Of a stretch of DNA of 64,000 nucleotides, positions 11,007 through 24,900 are shown one piece after another. The notes beneath the pieces are model-generated. The model did no database searches. It saw only the letters and a program-made list of their open reading frames with translations, and was not told the DNA's origin. Position numbers and translations under genes: made by a program. Positions within the stretch are counted from its first letter, which is position 1. Each line of letters opens with the position of its first letter. Location: the NCBI RefSeq assembly GCF_905220415.1, contig NC_059549.1:8308001-8372000 (forward strand). Direction: 5' to 3'. Source of the DNA: Colias croceus (taxonomy: Eukaryota; Arthropoda; Insecta; Lepidoptera; Pieridae).

Positions 11007-11026
11007 CCTAACTAAAACGTTGATGT

Positions 11027-14000
11027 TTATCTATTGGCTCGTTTGCCTTTCTTTTGAGTTTGAGTGAAGCTAGTTTGAGGAAGTGGGACAGAGTGGCCTG
11101 TCTTTTTCAAATGTTCAAAGAGTTTATTCTTGGATGGGAAGTCTGTTTGACAAACAACACATCTGAGATTAACTGCGCTACTGGAGTCCTCTGTCTCACT
11201 TACTTTTGTCCGTACAGTTTTCCTATCAACTAGTTTTTTAGGCTTTACATTTCTTTGTACTTTGGGTAAAGTAGGCCTATCTCTTGGTAGAGCAGCTTCT
11301 CCTAGAGCATCATCAGTAGGTGTAGTACTGGACACTTCATAAAGATTTTCAGTGGATGTCTGTGACTGTGAACCCTTCTTGAGATTGGCTTCCTTCTTCG
11401 CTTGAATCTGACTTTTGAGCATATTGAATTTCTTCGCTTTTCTGCTGCGTGCCGGCCCTTCTATTTCATTGAAACTCATTTCATCATGACTATCATTACC
11501 TTCACTTTCAGGCATTGGAATGAATGACTTCTTCTTATTCTTCTTTTTCTTGTGACTCTTTGGTAGGGCCTAAAATTAAACAAATTAATTTATATAAGAT
11601 TAATTTCCCTTAACATCTGAACTGGTACAAAAATCTTATGAATTGTAATAGATTCATTGTGTAAGAAATGGAATTAAATAATGTATGTATGATATAACTA
11701 TGTAACGAAAAACTGTTTTTTGTATAAATTTCAAATGAATCAAAGTCAAACTGTATAGAAAAAAAGTTATTATATATATAATATACCCATTATATATAAT
11801 ATACCCATTTTATGCACAGCAGCATATAATTTTATCAGTTAGAGTTAATAGTTACCTGAACCTTATCTGAATCATCACTTAAAGTCTCCCTTATATTGTC
11901 TTCAATATCAGAAGTAGAATTTCCCACTTGTTCATCTTCTGTTTGTCCGTTAACTATCTTGCCCTTTTCTTCATCAACTTGATCATCGTTTTTACCATCA
12001 CTGTTCTCTTCTTGGTCAGATATATCAACATCATCATCAAGAGTCATATTTGCAACATTCTCCTTGTGTTTCTTACTATTTTCGTGATTTTCAAACGAAT
12101 TTATATTTTTGAACAGCTTATTGCAAGCTGAACAGTAGAGATTTTTTAGTGCAGCTCTCGCTTTTGGTGAAGATTTTGTGGCTCTGGATGCTTCACTTGG
12201 CTAAAATGAAAAAGAAGCCAAATTAAATAAATTCATTATATTTAAGTAGAACACAATAATAACATTGATATGAAAGCAGACCAATATGTAATAGTAGAGC
12301 AAAAATAAATAAATAAAAAACAGTTTATTGCACAATGCACATAGAATAACAATTAATAAAAAAGTAACTAATATAGCTACTGTACTGCATTTCATGAACT
12401 TTCTTCAATTAATTTAAAATAGAATAACCATCCATATCTATAGTTACAACTATCACTTTATTACCTCTTCCGTCTTAGAACTGTCTTCATTGCTACTCTC
12501 CATTCCTCCTTCAGAGATAGTATCGTCATCGGAAGAAAGGCCAAACTCTTCAGCTAGCAAAGATTCTATTTCACTCAACTTTTTCTGATAATCTTCACTT
12601 TGCAAAAATGAAGAACCTCCCTCTTTCATTTTAGCCTCTTCTATCTCTTTTTGTCTTTGAATTATCCTTTCACGTCTCACTTGTTCTGCCTTTAAAATTA
12701 TATTCGTTTTTAAGTAATTAGAGCATACATAGTATAAATCCTTACTAATATAATAAATGCGAAAAGTCTGTCCATCTCTTATCTTCACAACTTTTGATGA
12801 AAGTTTGAACGCGCTTATTTCAGGAACTACTAGTTCGATGTGAAAAATTATTAAGGTGTTAGATAGCCCATTAATCGAAGATCTCTATCACGCTAAGACC
12901 AACAGGAGCGGAGCAAAACGAGTAAAACAGCGGGGCACAGCTAGTTTATACTATATAATAAGTAGAAGGAAAAAAAAATTGGTTGTTTGTAAAGTAGGTT
13001 TACGATTGAGATGTTTACGATCGTGATAACGTCTTAAGGTACAAGTCCGAGACGGGCCGCAGACCGCAAACTGCAACCGCAAACTGCAAGCGACACCACT
13101 TGTTTCTATGAACATCTATGAAATTGATTCCAAGCGCGGCAAACACTGCTGCCTGCGGACGCGACGCGCAGCGTGCGGCCGCGGCGCGCAGCGACCGCAG
13201 ACTGCAGTATGCAAATGCCACCTGCGCGGAAGTGACAAACTATCTTTGTCTTTTTTGTTTATATCATTTAGACACGGTTCTGTGCATTGTGCAGCCACGG
13301 CATGCAGCCGCAGTTGGAATAGCGACCGCAGGCAGCATTGCGGTAACCGCAACCGGTAGCCACAGTGTCGCCTGCGGTTGCAGTCTGCGGCCCGTCTCGG
13401 ACTTGTACCTTTATGATGAGATGAGATGCTCGAGATGAGACGGTAGATCGGTCCGTATCTCTCTCGTTATACCTGCGATCGCGCTCATGAGGTTTTGGTG
13501 TGACACAAGTTTCTGAACATGTCACCCGACTAAAACGATTTTAAAGACGTTATCACGTCAATAAATAAATTGATTTATTAACATTTTTTATTTATAATTT
13601 GTTTTACCTTTCTCTTATTTTCTTCAGCCTTCTCTTGTAGTAGCTTAGTATGTTCAATGACTCTTTTATCCCGTCTACGAACATAACTGACTAGTCTTCT
13701 GATCTCTTCATTCCTTTCCTTACGAGCCTTCTGTCTTATTTTATTATTCTCCTTTTCCATTAATTTAATAACACGACGGTTGTCGCCTTGTGATATTTCA
13801 TATTGATCAAGCCAAACATAGCCTTGAAAAAGATGTTACAATAATTAGTATTTGTTACACAAAGTTACAAATGAGTATAAAAATTCATTACAATATGATA
13901 AGTTCCTTAAATTTAAATACAGTTCAGATTCCTTCAGCTTGTAGTTGTTTATTAAGCTTTTATGTTTGTTAAGACTATTATTTCTATCACTTCAAACTTC

Positions 14001-14902
14001 AATTTGTAGTTTTTAAACACATTACAAACAACATTTTTACAGGTATACGAATATTCCTAATTTATCAAGTATCAAAATAAATAGATTCATGAGTTATCTG
14101 TAACACCTATTAGGTATTTCTTAAAATTACTTTTATTGGTAGAGAAGGCCATCCAATATGCATAAAATTCATGAACTTCTTCATAAGGGGTTGTGGAATT
14201 TCCAAACTTGGGAATTTTAGCAAGATCTTCAGGATCATCAAGGAAATCTGTTTCTTCAGTGGCCAATTTGGAAAATACCTGAAAAAACATGATAAAGACT
14301 GGTACTACAAACTATTTATTATAATTGCTATATATATTAATTAAATATAGAAAATAAATACAATAATTAAATGAAGCTGTTTTATTGATTAATTTAATAA
14401 CTTTAACTAATCTACATAACATAACAAAGAAAATGCATTAAATGTATACTTTTCATGGCCTACCTCAGAATAAACTCCATAGAATCCTTGTGGATCATCT
14501 CCAAAGCTTTTGTAGCAGGACGGACTAAAGTAGGGATAAACATCAAGGCTGTCATCATTGTATGAGCTTCCTGCTCCTTTCAAAAGCTGCTCACGGTGAT
14601 TGTCATACCTGAAAATTATGATTTAAAATTCAGCTATTTGCATGAGTTGATTATTGTATTGCTATGGTGATTTTATGAAAGAAAAATGTATACAGCTATT
14701 ACGAAACTTACCAAGCGCGTTCTTGAGGATCAGAAAGCACTTCATAGGCAGTTTGAACAAGTTGAAACTGTTCTTTCGCTTCCTGTAAGTTTTCTAGGTT
14801 TTTATCTGGATGCCACTGCAACGCAAGTTTGCGGTAGGCTTTTTTTATGTCAGATGCACTTGCATCGCGCGCTATGCACAGAACTTCGTAGTGGCACTTC
14901 AT
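11027..14902 (-). CDS. DNAJC21: DNAJC21 homologue, J-domain ribosome-biogenesis co-chaperone
   Basis: Seven coding exons: 14902-14712, 14608-14464, 14278-14131, 13822-13608, 12689-12465, 12200-11856 and 11569-11027. All have GT donors and AG acceptors and consistent phases, giving 603 residues (human forms are about 531-576). The family (yeast Jjj1) stimulates Hsp70 ATPase and helps recycle export factors from pre-60S ribosomal particles. The J domain is at residues 1-66 with HPD at 31-33, followed by AWYDNHREQLLKG. Next come the HEFYAYWMAF and MEKENNKIRQKARKERNE helices, charged coiled-coil and acidic stretches, a first C2H2 finger (C331, C334, H347, H353), a lysine-rich stretch, and a second C2H2 finger near the end (C560, C563, H576, H582) before a basic tail. 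It lies in tandem behind MORN5. Intron 4 is enlarged by transposons. Confidence 0.95.
12739..12944 (+). mobile_element. Helitron-like (Lep1-type) element in DNAJC21 intron 4
   Basis: It starts with tccttactaatataataaa and ends with ggggcacagctag, between flanking A and T as usual for Helitrons. The interior gttagatagcccatt and agaccaacaggagcgg matches the copies at 32907, 44663 and 56016. It is about 206 bases and non-coding, antisense to the gene. Confidence 0.85.
13037..13410. mobile_element. GC-rich MITE with TTA duplication, nested in a second repeat
   Basis: The terminal inverted repeats are aggtacaagtccgagacggg and cccgtctcggacttgtacct, with TTA at 13034-13036 and 13411-13413, as for PIF/Harbinger-type elements. 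The GC-rich interior (gcggccgcggcgcg) opens frames on both strands that are not genes. Outside it, a 15-bp inverted pair (cgtgataacgtctta 13022-13036 and its complement 13543-13557) suggests insertion into an older inverted-repeat element. All of this lies in DNAJC21 intron 4. Confidence 0.85.
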
Positions 14903-15367
14903 TCTGTTTTCATTTTATGCAGCAAAAAGACAAACACTAATGTATAAAGTACCGCAAGACCGCAAACATATATAACCTGGGTGAAAATATAGTTCAATAT
15001 TCGGTGCATATAACACTGTATAAATACTTTTTAATGTTCGTTTATCACATAGGAACTAAAATATTGAGATCATTGATATAAGATTTATATATTTATCTTA
15101 TTACTTTAACTTATTTGCACTTTTGTAAAGCAATAAAATGACGTTCGTCTAAAATTTTAGACGACGTCCATGCTTTTTTCGTAAATTTATAACGAGGTGA
15201 CATTGACATATTATGTCTAAAATCTTATGGCACACCTACACCGTACCCAATGCTTGAACATTTTATATGGTTAATGCAATTTATAAATTTAAAGCTTCAG
15301 ATCATATTTTGAGTTAATAAATAATTCTAACTAACTGAACTCAAAACATGATTGATTTTGATTAAAT
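14903..15367 (-). promoter_or_regulatory. DNAJC21 upstream region
   Basis: Non-coding DNA between the DNAJC21 start and the MORN5 3' end. The core promoter should lie here, but no TATA box or initiator stands out. Confidence 0.35.
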
Positions 15368-15494
15368 CTAGCGGTCCGGTTTGGTAGATGAATGCCATGA
15401 AAAAAAAATTTGAAATAAGTCCAATTATTTCAATACTTCCTGAGATTAGCGCATTCAAACAAACAAACTCTTCAACTTTATACACTGATATAAG
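15368..15494 (-). mobile_element. Degenerate Helitron-like remnant
   Basis: cttcctgagattagcgcatt followed by caaacaaacaaactcttcaa is the 5' region of the Lep1-like element on the minus strand. The CTAG end (ctagcggtccggtt) is decayed. Confidence 0.65.
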
Positions 15495-15871
15495 ATAAAG
15501 ATATCGGTGTTTTTATCAGATAACAATTTTTAAGTAAGTATTCTACTCAATTATACCTAGGTACCTGTTCCTTATTATTTATTATAAAAAATTAGGTACT
15601 GTTTTCGATAACCATGAGAAATGCTAACTACATCTTGTAATATCAAATTTTTAAGAAATAATTTGAAACAAAAATAAAATAAAAAGCTTTAAAAAAGAAG
15701 CACATTGCTGTCTTTGATCCTAGTTTTATCGCTTTTATTATAGGTATCTTCGTTGAAGTTCGTTGTGTATGCATAGATATCTAGGTATACTCACAGGTAT
15801 ACTATTATATCTATAAACGTAAGGACTGATGCGTATTCTTGTGAAAATAAAAATATAATAAAAAATAATCA

Positions 15872-15877
15872 TTTATT
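15872..15877 (-). terminator. Poly(A) signal for MORN5
   Basis: TTTATT on + reads AATAAA on the gene strand, 59 bases beyond the MORN5 stop codon. Confidence 0.6.
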
Positions 15878-15935
15878 TAAAAACAAATAAAGTAAAAGCA
15901 TCTAACTATATTGCCCCAAAACTGACTGATGATGA

Positions 15936-18900
15936 CTAAGACTCGAATGTTATAAAACGTCTGTTCCAAGCGCCTTCTGAAGGCTTCCTCCAATAGCAAG
16001 TACCATATTCGTGGATGTCCTGAAATAATAAACACCAAAGTAAAAAAAATAATAAAAAATTAGAAATAAAAATATACACAGTTTATAAGTAACAAAAAAT
16101 AAAATGATAGGAGTAAGGTAGGTAGGTACATAGAGTAGCTACCTACTTCAGAAATTATACAAAGAATTGGTTAAATATGTATAATATAATTTTATTGAAA
16201 TAAGAGTTACCTATATATCCATTAATATACTATTGTTACCATAATATTTTTTATTAAAACAATAACAATGTTAGAAACATAAAATTATAATCTTAAATTT
16301 TACAGAATTGTTACGGATCCTATCGATGTATTTATATTAAATTAAATCTAAATTACATTACTTTTAATTATTATTAAAAATATGTTTAGTTAAAATTAAT
16401 TTTATAAATAACTGGTCTTGTTAATATAATATATTATGTAGATATGTATTTTATGAACTAGAGCAAGATTCTGACATGGACTGACGAAGATTTTTGCGTT
16501 TATTTACCTGGAAATTGTAATATTAAAATATTAAGACGTGTTATCGTACCTACGCGTTTCATTTATGTCTAGTACCTACGGTCCACAATTATACATGAAA
16601 ACTTATAGCCAATATGAAATTTCAGGTTCAGCGATTTTCAAATTTAAAGTCTCAACACAAAAACATTGACCTATTATTACATGCACAAAAATTACATTTC
16701 GGTCATATCATCATCATCAGCCCATATACGTTCCCACTGCTTGGACACGGGCCTCCTTTGAGGGTACAGGCCATATATGTAGGTACTACGACGCTGGCGA
16801 TGTCATCGAACTTTTGATTCTTCGACACGTCGGTTTCCTCTCCGCGGTAGTTAATAATAATAGTTAATTATCTCAATAATTTAAAAATAATATATGGGTA
16901 TACTTACTTCCATATCTTGATAGCTAAGGGAATACAAAGACTTAGAAGAAATGACAGTTGAGGGATGGTGTTCGTTTGAACGCAAATTTAGGAGCGGTTC
17001 CCTCCATTCTTCATATAGATCTTTGCGAGGTCCCAATGGAGGAAGGGGATTTGTTCTACAGTTTTCTATAATCCACTTTTGTTCTCGAACTGAAGGAGAT
17101 CTGTAGAAAATATTTTTGATGCTTTAAAAAAAAGGAATAATAAGAGCACGAATTATTAATGAAATTGTACATAGGTAATAATATGTCAAGGGTGATTGTT
17201 TTTTTTAGATTAAGATACTATTTTTTTGTAAGCACCTACTTCCTCCACTTAAAATTGTTGTATCAGAAAGATACAGTAGGTAAAACATGAGGTAACTGGT
17301 ATGCTAACAATTTTAAATAAATTCCCCTTGTATTTCATAATAGCTTCTTCATTAAAAATACAATTTAATTTGAACGGGATATGTATCCTTTTCCTACGTG
17401 CAACGATAGGTGTTATTAATGCGATACGACAGCATTATCCGATGGATAACTTGTGCAGTCAGCTATTGAGCGATCGAAACGGGATAGTAGATAAAGCAGA
17501 CACGCCGTCATTGTATAATAGCCAACACTTCCTTAGAAATAACTCATCCTTTCCATATTATCTTCTCTTTAAAGTTGCCGACGTGTTCACATTAAAAGTA
17601 TAAGAATAAAATGATAATAATATTATACCTAGAGATGAAAATGTACTGACCTAATTATAGCAGTAGGATCGTGAATACTGTAAACGACTTTAGTTTTGGG
17701 ATCATAAAAACCGTCGCCGGTATCATAATAGCCGATGGGTATTTCTCGCGGCGGCTGTTCAGGGGTCATGTACGATTGCCCAGCCGGTTGCAGCCCAGTA
17801 TTGTATTCGATTGTGAATCTGGTAATAAGATTACTAAAATTATAACGGATTGTGAGTAAAATAACCTTATAAAAATAGCGTGTGTGCCGAGCACACGTAT
17901 GTAAAGTGCAAACTTCTTTGGCAAGATTCAAAGATACCAAAATCGTCGCCTCTGAAATTTTGCTGATGAAATTTTGCTCGAAACGCGCCTAAGTTTCACT
18001 TCAATAAACGCTAAATAATTCAACATTCTAACGTTAAGGTGACTAGTAGAGCAAAACGCGAATTTGCTGCTAAATTATAATGCTTTAAAGTATATGATTA
18101 ACTGCAGTAAAAAATCTCAGATAAATATATGATATTCTTCAGGAGATAAACTAGTTGGATAGTGTGTTGAAAACACAATACAACTTATTTTACTCGATAG
18201 AAAAAAATCTCAAAGGTCGTCGTCGTTCCAGCCTTTCAAGACGTCCACTGCAGGACATAGGCCTCCCCCAAAGATTTCCAAAACGACCGATCACCAGCGG
18301 CCTGACTCCAGCGGCTCCCCGCCACTTTGATCAGGTCGTCTGTCCACCTCGTTGAAGGCCGTCCCACACTGCGACGTCCTGTACGTGGTCGCCACTCTAG
18401 AACCTTTCTGCCCCAACGGCCATCGGTTCTGCGGGCTATATGCCCAGCCCAGCGCCACTTCAACTTACTAATACGGTGGGCTATGTCGGTGACTTTAGTT
18501 CTTTTGCGGATCTCCTCATTTCTGATTCGATCACGCAAAGAAACCCCGAGCATAGCCCGTTCCATAGCTCGTTGAGCGACGCGAAGCTTGTGCACCATGC
18601 CCGCGGTTAGGGACCACGTCTCAGATCCATAAGTCAACACCGGTAACACACACTGCTCGAAGACTTGACTCGTCTTCAGGCACTGAGGGATTTTGGACGA
18701 AAAGATGTTGCGTAGTTTCCCGAACGCTGCCCAGCCGAGTCGGATTCGACGATTGACCTCTTTCCCGAAATTGGACTTACCTAATTGGACGCTTTGTCCC
18801 AGGTAAACGTATTCGTCAACAACTTCGAGAATAGAGTTTCCAACTGATACCGGAGTGGGCACAACATGGACATTTGACATGATTTTCGTCTTGTCCATGT

Positions 18901-21900
18901 TCATGCTAAGGCCCACTTGTTGTGAAACTCTGTAGAGGCCACCGAGCATTGTATTGAGGTCTTCCAGGGATTCTGCCATGACTACGATATCATCGGCAAA
19001 TCGAAGGTGAGTGATGTACTCGCCATTAACATTGATGCCAAGTCCTTGCCAGTCCAGGAGCTTGAAAACATCTTCCAAAGCAGCGGTAAACAGTTTTGGA
19101 GAAATAACATCTCCTTGTCGGACCCCGCGCTGCAGAGGAATTGCCTTTGTGCAATGCTCCTGAATCCGGACTGACATAGTGGCGTTTTCATACAGACTTC
19201 TCAACACTTCGATATACCGATAGTCAATGCGGAAACGCTGAAGAGACCTCAATACGGCCCAAGTCTCGATCGAATCAAAGGCTTTTTCATAGTCCACAAA
19301 CGCCAAGCATAATGGCAGATTATACTCCTCCGTCTTCTGTATAATCTGCCGCAGCGTATGTATGTGGTCCATGGTACTAAAGCCTCTTCGGAAACCGGCT
19401 TGTTCGGGAGGCTGGAAGTCATCAAGCCTGCGTTCGAGACGATTCGTAATGACTCTCGAGAACAGCTTATAGACATGGCTCAGCAGTGATATTGGCCTGT
19501 AGTTCTTCAACAGGGTTTTGTCGCCCTTTTTGAAGAAGAGGACAACCATACTGCTGCTCTATGCTTTTGGCGCAGTGCCCTCGAGTAAGGTGGAAGTGAA
19601 TAACCTCTGTAGCACTCTGAGGATTGGTTTGCCACCCGCTCTCAGAAGCTCAGATGTGATTCCATCCTCACCCGGCGCCTTGTTGTTCTTAAGCTGTTTG
19701 AGCGCCATCCTAATCTCGTACAGGCTGATGTCCGGGATATCTTCGGTGTAATGTCGGGTTAGTCGGGCTCTAGGATCTTTCGCCGGACTCGCAACAGGCT
19801 TAGCCACGGAGGTGTAAAGGTGTCCATAAAACTTCTCGACCTCGCCTAGTAGCTCCGGTTGAGACGACACAATTTTGCCACTATCCGTCTTCAGCTTAGT
19901 CAGCCGGCTTTGCCCAATAGATCCATCTCTTGCGAACACTTTTGAGCCTTTATTTCGCTGTATCGCTTCTTCAATGTTTTTCGTATTGAAGGAGCGGATA
20001 TCGGTTCGCAAGGACTTTGTGATTCGTCTATTGAGCTGCCTATATGACTTCGCTTCATCGGAAGTATTCAGTAGCAAAGAGCGTCGCTCTGCCAGGAGCT
20101 TGAGGGTATGGTCGGAAAGTTTTTGTGTTCGATTCTTACGGGGAATCTTGCAGTGATGCAACCCTACCGTACGAATCGTTTCGATAAGCCTGTTGTTCAG
20201 ATCGTCCACAGATACGTCATCGCCTAGGCAAGCGAAGCGATTTTGGAGCTCGAGTTGAAAGCTTTCGGGGTTCTGAATTTGGGTGCGGAACGGTCGAAGA
20301 GTTGACTTAATCAAGCGAGACCTTTCGAGTTTCACATCTATATTCAATGTGCCTCTAACCATACGGTGATCGCTGCCGGTTTTAACCTTGTTGATCACAG
20401 AAACATCATTGAATATATGCCTCTTTGTTGTCATGATAAAGTCAATCTCATTCCTCGTTTTACCGTCGGGGCTTATCCAGGTCTATTTCCTATGCGGAGA
20501 TTTCTGGAAAAAGGAATTCATCATGAAGAGTCCTTCCTTCTCCAGAAACTCAGAGAGCCTCTGGCCCCTCGGGTTGCGCTGCCCAAATCCAAATTGCCCC
20601 ACTCTCAACTCATCATCGCCTCTTTTGCCCAGTTTCGCGTTGAAATCCCCCATCACAACATTGAAATGTGTTTTCGAGGTGTGTATGGCTCTACTGATGT
20701 CCTCATACATTACCTCCACATCTTCATCTGAGTGTGCCGAGGTCGGAGCGTAGACCTGAATCACCTTTAAAGAATATCGATCAGATATTTTGAGGATCAG
20801 GTACGCTACTCTTCTCGACACACTTTCGATGGATATGATGTTGTTAATGAGGGGTCTGCGAACGATAAACCCTATTCCACCTTGGGACTGTTGGTCGCCC
20901 TCCCGGTAGAAGAATAAATTACCGGATGTCAACGTTATCGTGTCCTCCCCCTGTCTTCGGACTTCTGATAACCCTATGACATCCCAGCGTAACTTACTCA
21001 ATTCTTCTTCCAGCTCAACAATCTTTTCGTCCGTCCTCAACGTGCGTGCGTTGTATGTTACCAGGGCCAGGGGTCGTCGGGAGTGGTAGCCGGATCTCTT
21101 CCGGTGATTCTTAGCACCCCTTGCCCCGCCGTTACCATGGCCGCTACCGTAGCCAGGAATAGCGGAGCTGCCGGGTACTAGGGGCCTGGTTGTTGTTGCA
21201 CTATTCATGTGTTTTGTTTTATGTGTATCTATTTGGGGGGGAAAAATGCCAATACTCGCCACGCTTGGCAGGCGGGTTGGCGAGCGCAGTTGATGGTGGA
21301 GGAGATGATGCATAACGCTGCTGCCCGTTTGCATGTAGTTAACCCTTAGTCGCCTTTTTCGACACCCACGGGTAGAGATGGGGTGGTGCTATTCTAGGCC
21401 GACACCACACGGCACAAAAAAAAAGGTACCTCTAAAAAAATCTTTTGCTTAAAAACCATACTTAACTACATGCAATCATTCTGTTTTTTCGGCAAATAAT
21501 TCTACAAGCAACATACTAATATAATACTGTGTTATTTTTTTAGTCCAATCAATAGATTTCGTGTAAATCGCCAATTCTTATTCCCAAACCAAAAACGTAC
21601 GCATGTGTGCGTGAACGCCTGTGTACCGACACTACCGGCCGAGGCCCGTTCGTAATGATTCGCGTATGGCGATTGGCGTCGGGCTGCAGCTGTGGCGCGG
21701 CGTGTGTGTGTGAGTGGAATGAAATGCTTGCTCAGGGCAGCGCCTAGGTAATGGTAGAGTTTGACCAAGATTTCTTACAACTTAATTTTTGGATTATATA
21801 CTTTTGTTATGTTTCACGGAATGGATTCGCAGGTAAAAAATATATCGAGAGAAGGTTTAGTACTTTAAAACACAACTATTATAGCTATCGATAAGTAGTA

Positions 21901-24900
21901 ATTTTATTGATTTTTTTTAGTTTATACAACCAACCTTCTATCAGGCATGCGGCAGTAATTCCAATCTATATCGCTATATTCCAAGCCGTCAGAAAATATG
22001 AGGTTCCTGTCAATTAAAGCCCCTTTTTTCCACTGCCCTTTAAGAACTTCCCCACTTGGATATATCAGTTCCCCGCGGCCGTGGAACAGCCCGTCTTCAA
22101 ACTCTCCTTGGTATATCACGTCTGTATATTTATGACGTAAATAATATTATTAAATTCATAATTAACTTTCGTCAAAATCTACTATATCTATCTCTCTATC
22201 TGCTATCTATAATTATTTTGTCACTTTATCAAATGCGTTTTAAAATTAATTTTTGATCTTCCTCAAAGAAAATAATCGCTTAGCTTATATCAAATTTAAA
22301 AATACATAATTTTACACTTTGATAAATAATGTAAAACGATATTAATTTGTAGATGTGAATAGTATAGAATAAAATATGTTTAAAATCGAAAGTAGACATT
22401 AAAAAAAAAATGTGATGAAGAATAATAACGTAATAAAAATTCAGGGATCTCTTTAAAAAATAGGTAACTGTGGTACGCAGGTAGAATACAAATTAGTACG
22501 TGTTTCATTATAAAAGTCAATATCGGCCCCACAAAAGAAGAATTAAGTTAGTTGCTTGTGTAATTTTCTTCTAGGTTGTATTTTTACACATAAAAATTCA
22601 AATGAATTATGGAAAAGAAGTAGATAACGTTTTTATTCATTGTTCTAGTTACGTACTACTTACTAAGTGATCTAAATTCACAATACTTTAGTATTTTCTA
22701 GGGTTTGATTTTACGCGAGTATTATACATTTAGAAATTAAAGACTTTTTAACGGATTTTAAACGCGATTTAATCATTATATTATTTTCCCGACGTTTCGA
22801 ACACTTTACAGCGAGCGTGGTCACGGGGAGACTGTCTCCCCGTCTCCCCGTGACCACGCTCGCTGTAAAGTGTTCGAAACGTCGGGAAAATAATATAATG
22901 ATTAAATCGCGTTTAAAATCCGCTAAAAAGTCTTTAATTTCACAATACTTTAGTCAATTCAATTAAAAATATAGTAAAATAACTTTCCACCCGCTTTGCA
23001 ATTATAAAATCTTCAGCAAGAACCACACTTTGGTGAAAACAAAATGAAAATCGGTGTAGTAGTTTCGAAGTGAATCACGAACAAACAGACAGATAGACGC
23101 GGCAAGGCCTATATTCAACAATACGTATAAGTATTATTTTGTAGGAGATATTTTGAAATAATTCCATCCCATTTGCAAAATAGTAAATACCCAACTTTCC
23201 TCATAAAACCAGCACTAAAGAACATTAACATGTAGGTCAAACACAAGTAAGAATACCATTGGGAAATTTGTACACTCCATAGCCGCTCATACCCAGCACA
23301 TCCCACGTGCCTTCATACTTAGATCCCGTCGGGAACTGCTTCGCTGAACGCTGGACCCGTGGTATGTCCAGGGACACAGATCTTTAATTAAAATTGACAG
23401 AATTTTTAAAATGTTAAATTAATAGGTTCATTTTTAACGGCAAAGAGGTTGAATGGGGTGAATGATAGATCACAATAGGATATCGTTAAAACTTATTCGC
23501 TATTGACATCGGGACATCACCAAATTACCATTATGTTTTAGAGCAGTATTGTTTCCAGCACAGAACAGTAAAAACATGTTCTGTGGTTTCCAGTATGTGA
23601 CAGTGATTGCGCTAGACGACCTATAGATAGCGCTGTCATTTTTCACATTGGAAATAATCTTGGAAATAATACTGCTGACATCATGGTACGGAGGTCGCTG
23701 ATCATGTTATTCGACTACACACAGATGATATTTAAAGGTTTAAAATCCGTTTAAAAGTCTTTAATTTGTACACTACATAATATAATAGAGGTGAGTTTCG
23801 AGTTTCGATTAAATAAACGAATATAATTATTTTCAAAAATAGCATGACTGGGTTGGATATATTACTATAATTTAAATCAATAAGGTTTATGAATTCATCA
23901 AAGATTCTTGAAAAAAGAAGACATTTTTTAAATAAAACCTTTGCCTTAACATACCATTGTTTTTTGGACAGCAAATATTGCATGCTATTTATATAAAATT
24001 TGTTAACGTCAAAACAAAAATAATGATAATAGGTACCTATTTTATATATTTCAGCCGAGGCAAAAGTAACATCAATCTTCATAACATCATGAAGAATAAA
24101 CTCTCATCTAACATAATGGATACAGAATTTTCTTTGGTCTTAAACACTTTACCTTATGAAATAGAATTTTGTATCAAGTAGTTATATTACAGTGTTATGT
24201 AAAATTTTTACTTAATAAATTGATACACATAATCCCGATGTAAATTAATTTCCTGTTACTTACATTTTTACTAAATTATGTTGCGTAGTTTTAAAGATTT
24301 GCATACATATGGGACATATAGGGACAAAGAAAGCGACTTCGTTTTAGATAATGTAGGTAGTGTTGCCGAGTCCCTGAATTAAAATTCGAATAAAAAATGT
24401 GTGCGTGTACTAGCGTACACACGTAAGAAGTAAAACTTCTTTATGACCTTATTTTTCAAAAAATAATTAACTATATGCAACTTTACACACGAATATAATC
24501 GAATCACGAGTGGTAGGGATAAGAAAATGGCGCGTAACGGAAATATGTCACGCGTAACGAAAAAACGTTACACTAAATTTTTTTCCAACCCCGATAAAGA
24601 AGTTTCACTTCAAACACATATCATAATATTGTGATTATATGTATGATTCATGTATATTTTCAATCTAAATATTTTAAAACGTCTTACTTGCATTGTTCTT
24701 TACGGGATTCTGAAAATTTTCTCATCAACTCTTCCCATTGTGATACTCGCTTGGCGCCAAGCCTGAAAACAAAATAAATTAATCATTTTTTAAGGAAAAT
24801 TTAAATCTCTCGACTCGATTGATCCTTGAATCTTTGAAATGAATAGGCCTTTTATTGTCAAAATATAAATTTTGAATCAGTTCCAAAGTTTCATGAAATT

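Noticed and set aside
13108..13525. Several overlapping frames on both strands, rich in Arg, Ala and Cys
   Set aside because: They lie inside the GC-rich MITE in a DNAJC21 intron. Its internal repeats keep all frames open, and no frame resembles a protein.
18236..21334. Reassigned TAG codon (tryptophan) to keep the LINE open
   Set aside because: The host genes DNAJC21 and MORN5 use ordinary stops, including TAG for MORN5, so simple nonsense mutation is the better reading.
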